NCBI GenBank assembly: GCA_002633025.1
Contig: NMRB01000143.1
Location: forward strand, 387,726-451,725
Length of the DNA: 64,000 bases
Origin: Notospermus geniculatus
Lineage: Eukaryota > Nemertea > Pilidiophora > Heteronemertea > Lineidae
Direction of reading: 5' to 3'
Positions 60,717 through 64,000 of the stretch are shown one piece after another. How positions within the stretch are numbered: the stretch's first letter is position 1; the number at the start of each line of letters is the position of its first letter. A program made the position numbers and the translations under genes. Below the pieces are notes generated by a model, which saw only the letters and a list, made by a program, of their open reading frames with translations, was not told the origin of the DNA and did not search any database.

Positions 60717-60818
60717 GATGAACTCGCACTGTAAAAATTACCTCGGCTCCAGGAATTACAAGGGTATTCAGTGCACGGAGTATGTTACACAGTAAAAACC
60801 TCGGACGAGGATGGTCTC

Positions 60819-60826
60819 TGACGTCA
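60819..60826. promoter_or_regulatory. CRE TGACGTCA upstream of DNAJA2
   Basis: Perfect palindrome 103 bp upstream of the DNAJA2 ATG. The same site is kept at 62577-62584 in the second copy. CREB/ATF family binding is known for this motif; use here is inference. Confidence 0.55.
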
Positions 60827-60945
60827 TCGATGAGACTGGGGTCAACCTGGGAAACAGGTTGAAATTTCTCTTGGGTGTGAGGATAAGAATGATGATAAAG
60901 TCATTTCTGTGGTTGCATCATTGTCCTTAATTTGTAAATTTACAA

Positions 60946-60953
60946 TGACGTCA
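60946..60953. promoter_or_regulatory. Second CRE TGACGTCA upstream of DNAJA2
   Basis: A further perfect palindrome about 230 bp upstream of the ATG, preserved at 62695-62702 in the other copy although sequence beside it differs by an indel. Confidence 0.5.
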
Positions 60954-60999
60954 CACTTGAATCATACATTTAGGACATTAGTTTGGTCCTTATTCCATG

Positions 61000-61219
61000 A
61001 CATGTATAAGTAAAGTCGTCATGAAGTCGTCCGAATTCCGCAAATTTTCGACCCCAATCGCCCTCAGGCCGTTTCTAGTAGAGATCCCAGAAGTGAATGT
61101 GATTCACATTCACAGAAGTGAAAGTGATTCACTTCTGGGATCCCTACTAGAAAGTGCCTGAGGGCGATTGGGGTCGAAAATTTGCGGAATTCGGAGACGA
61201 CTTTACTTATATACATGTA
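61000..61219. mobile_element. Fold-back MITE upstream of DNAJA2, copy 1
   Basis: Long inverted repeat with arms containing CCGAATTCCGCAAATTTTCG and AAGTGAATGTGATTCACA at the centre. TCCTTATTCCAT flanks it on both sides as a direct repeat (about 60988 and 61228), perhaps a target duplication or older repeat. The arms share the AATTTTCGACCCC core with 39517-39618 and with a single arm near 59330-59345. Confidence 0.75.
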
Positions 61220-61768
61220 CTTCGATCCTTATTCCATAGACTGTGAAACTCAGATGCCCATCATTGAATCATCGAACTTCAAGACAAAGACAACCCAAAG
61301 AAAATTAACAAATAAATGACAGTTGATAATTTTCATGATCTTTATTTCTTGTGTCATAGCATCATAAATACACATGATGATCTATGTTTAATTCTACAAG
61401 ACTGACCCCATAGTACATTATATTGTATGTGCGCGGTGTATAAAAATGGACACTTTACCCACAAATTCTCAATTCTAACAGAATGGGTGGCATGAGTTAT
61501 TGCGCAGACAAATTTGTGCCCTTTTGTCATAATTCACCAAAAAAATGCAGTTGTTTCTGCNCAACGGTAGGAGTGTAATCTAGAATATTGAAACTTCATG
61601 ATAGGATACTTTTTAAATGCTGTCCTGTGTCCAGAGCTTCACCAGCAGTGAAAACATTCCGCCCTTCTCAGACGGGCGGATTTCCTCCACACAACATGGA
61701 GTGCTGAATCACGACGTAGAATATCCCAAATATTCGAAGTCGTGAATTTCATGACTAGAGTGGAAGTG

Positions 61769-63367
61769 TTGTGAACGCCGTCACGTCATGCTGCCAGAGG
61801 ACCATGTGCAGGCTTGAAATCGATGAAAATTTGACATGAAAATCATTGATTTCTATCTACAGTATCGCCTCTTTGATTTTTTATTTCTGCACTAAAATGA
61901 GTTCGGACTGCCTGGCGCTTTCCTGTGAATATCATTTCTGAACGAAAGTTTTACACTTGGTGCAACTTAGAATCCCTGGTCAGAAGGAAAAGAGAAAGTC
62001 ATGAAGTACGAGTTTAGGCCTAGGCTACTTTCTCTTTCATTTCAGTTTCTGACTCTCCGACTTGACTCTTGTTTTGCTGCTGCTATGACTCTAAACGTTG
62101 GGTGATATACGGGTAGAGGAACGAACTATCTCCACAATAGGGGCATAGGCCCTACCATGGTGCCCATCACGCGCCTATCCGGAACACAATCGGGCTAAAA
62201 TAGCACGTCCAATCATGTGCGTGTATGAATGCATAGCACATGTGCTTGCATGATGATGTCATTCAATTCTCCGTCGGGCAATACCACCGCATTCAACTCG
62301 GATTTTCAGACAGCGTGGCTATAGGAGCGAACCAGAAATGTAACATAAGGAATCTTGAAACAAATATTTATCAGTTGAAACAAAAATTTTAAGACCAAAC
62401 CTTTTTAATTTCGGCATCAGAGGCAGTTCTTGAAACACCAAGAATTTCGTAAAGTCGATTGTCAGCCATGATGAAGATGAACTCGCACTGTAAAATTACC
62501 TCGGCTCCAGGAATTACAAGGGTATTCAGTGCACGGAGTATGTTACACAGTAAAAACCTCGGACGAGGATGGTCTCTGACGTCATCGATGAGACTGGGGT
62601 CAACCTGGGAAACAGGTTGAAATTTCTCTTGGGTGTGAGGATAAGAATGATGATAAAGTCATTTCTGTGGTTGCATCATTGTCCTTAATTTGTATGACGT
62701 CACACTTGAATCATACATTTAGGACATTGGTCCTTATTCCATGACATGTACCGGTACAAGTAAAGTCGTCTCCGAATTCCGCAAATTTTCGACCCCAAGC
62801 GCGGTCTTCCTCAGGGGCACTTTCTAGTGGCGATCCCAGAAGTGAATGTACTGACATTCACAGACATGACAGAAGTGAATCTTCACTTCTGGGATCTCTA
62901 CTAGAAAGTGCCTGAGGAAGACCCCAGTTGGGGCGAAAAATTTGCGAAATTCGGAGACGACTTTACTTATATACATGTACTTCGGTCCTTATTCCATAGA
63001 CTGATTATAGAGGGGCTCTACTTGATTCTTATTAAATACCGGTAAATCCTGAAACTCAGATGCCCATCATTGAATCATCGAACTTCAAGACAAAGACAAC
63101 CCAAAGAAAATTAACAAATAAATGACAGTTGATAATTTTCATGATCTTTATTTCTTGTGTCATAGCATCATAAATACACATGATGATCTATGTTTAATTC
63201 TACAAGACTGACCCCATAGTACATTATATTGTATGTGCGCGGTGTATAAAAATGGACACTTTACCCACAAATTCTCAATTCTAACAGAATGGGTGGCATG
63301 AGTTATTGCGCAGACAAATTTGTGCCCTTTTGTCATAATTCACCAAAAAAATGCAGTTGTTTCTGCT
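61769..63367. repeat. Second copy of duplicated DNAJA2 5' segment, with exon 1 copy 62401-62469
   Basis: Exon 1 (23 codons, [11 protein letters not shown]) is identical in length, with a small insertion just upstream of the ATG. The copy runs unbroken into the right flank. Which copy is joined to exons 2-8 in the real chromosome cannot be told; in a collapsed model either serves. Confidence 0.85.
62743..62980. mobile_element. Fold-back MITE upstream of DNAJA2, copy 2
   Basis: Allelic counterpart of 61000-61219 with diverged arms (CAAGCGCGGTCTTCCTCAGG) and an altered central loop. The inner arms differ between the two copies more than surrounding DNA does. Confidence 0.7.
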
Positions 63368-64000
63368 TAGGTAAGAAAATTAGACAACTGAAATCTCTCC
63401 TGCAATATCTGCTCAAGATTCAATAAATGAAAATAAGGTGGTATTAAATAAAACATCTTTTTGTTTTTCTTAAAACATGTAAAAACAGATTTCTGTGCAT
63501 TTTATTCCAATACAGACACATCTTAGCATATACCATTCTCCAGTAGGCATGCAGGACTGGAGGAATACATGGATTTGAGAAAAATGTCAAATGCAAGCAA
63601 TTGTAACTTAAAGACCCTTAAGCAGGTCCCATCACTATGGCAACGGAAATTGAGAGACAGTGAATTATTGAACAACTCACTGAAGCTTCTCCATAATTTG
63701 TGAGAGTCCCTACTTTGGTACTCATTCAGGGCAAAACAATCCAATTCATCTTGAATTCATAGAAAATCAGGTGCCAGCAGAACATTTCATACAAAATGAC
63801 TGGTTATTACAACACCGAACAATGAGTTACGAACACCAATTGCCATCTAACAGCTTTCTTAACAAGAACATTGACAAAACTGTCAGCAATCTGGATGGAT
63901 TCGGAAAACAATTTGCCAGCAAAACCAACGTGAATACTGGCTCAACAATTTCTGTACCAAAACTGTATTTACTGGGTGAAGCAGATCCCACTCATGGTCG
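63141..64000 (-). other. Probable 3' UTR of a minus-strand gene entering from the right
   Basis: A minus-strand AATAAA (TTTATT at 63147-63152; copy at 61341-61346) precedes sequence without coding exons up to the window end; another lies at about 63499-63504. AT content is high. No protein-coding frame was supported, so the gene is not identified. Confidence 0.3.

Larger units (their letters stand above)
60081..61560. repeat. First copy of duplicated DNAJA2 5' segment (probable haplotype copy)
   Basis: Contains part of intron 1, exon 1, the upstream region with two CREs, a fold-back MITE and a minus-strand poly(A) region. It recurs at 61769-63367. It ends at the single N (61561). Indels distinguish the copies, including about 90-105 bp extra in the second copy after the shared TTTTTTATTTC. 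Confidence 0.85.

Noticed and set aside
60648-62469. Two separate DNAJA2 genes or alternative first exons
   Set aside because: The two exon 1 copies lie in segments similar over 1.5 kb including the far upstream poly(A) region, with a lone N between, so they look like alleles.

Overview
This is a 64 kb window of animal nuclear DNA. Genes are split by short GT-AG introns, coding is sparse, and the non-coding part is full of small inverted-repeat elements, tRNA-derived SINEs and runs of the TAGGCCTA type. Gene content and this repeat texture suggest a marine invertebrate, most likely an echinoderm or another ambulacrarian. That assignment is inference: no species marker is present and no search was run.

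Layout, left to right. (1) 1-676 (+): the last exons of the Rieske iron-sulfur subunit of complex III (UQCRFS1). (2) 1713-5584 (-): a complete 12-exon CTNNBL1 (554 aa), tail-to-tail with UQCRFS1. (3) 6393-16937 (+): ZC3H18, head-to-head with CTNNBL1 across about 0.8 kb; both are nuclear RNA-processing factors. (4) 21833-24802 (+): a neutral sphingomyelinase of the SMPD3/SMPD5 type. (5) 26309-42542 (+): a 28-exon gene for a protein of about 2,874 aa with a sacsin/HSP90-like (GHKL) ATPase domain and a C-terminal NO VEIN (DUF3883) domain. (6) 47462-51993 (-): a single-pass membrane protein with cysteine-rich modules, one canonical LDL-receptor class A repeat and a PSY-containing tail; its 5' end is not found. 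(7) 56502-60716 (-): DNAJA2, a type I HSP40 (405 aa, 8 exons), with a second copy of exon 1 and promoter further right. The right edge probably holds the 3' UTR of another minus-strand gene.

Assembly structure matters here. Four segments (inside ZC3H18, SMPD, the NO VEIN-like gene and the DNAJA2 5' region) occur twice in direct orientation. A single N ends the first copy each time, and the copies differ by SNPs and small indels. These look like two haplotypes joined in series, so the repeated exons should be collapsed when building gene models. A 240-N gap removes a coding minisatellite from the second ZC3H18 copy.

Exons were placed by reading splice sites and checking that phases sum. Apart from the uncertain 5' ends noted, each gene model gives one uninterrupted frame. 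Family names come from recognised motifs and remembered family sequences, not database searches. The strongest lead is the NO VEIN-like gene: it combines an apparently intact GHKL ATPase site with a D...ExK signature of the PD-(D/E)XK nuclease fold.
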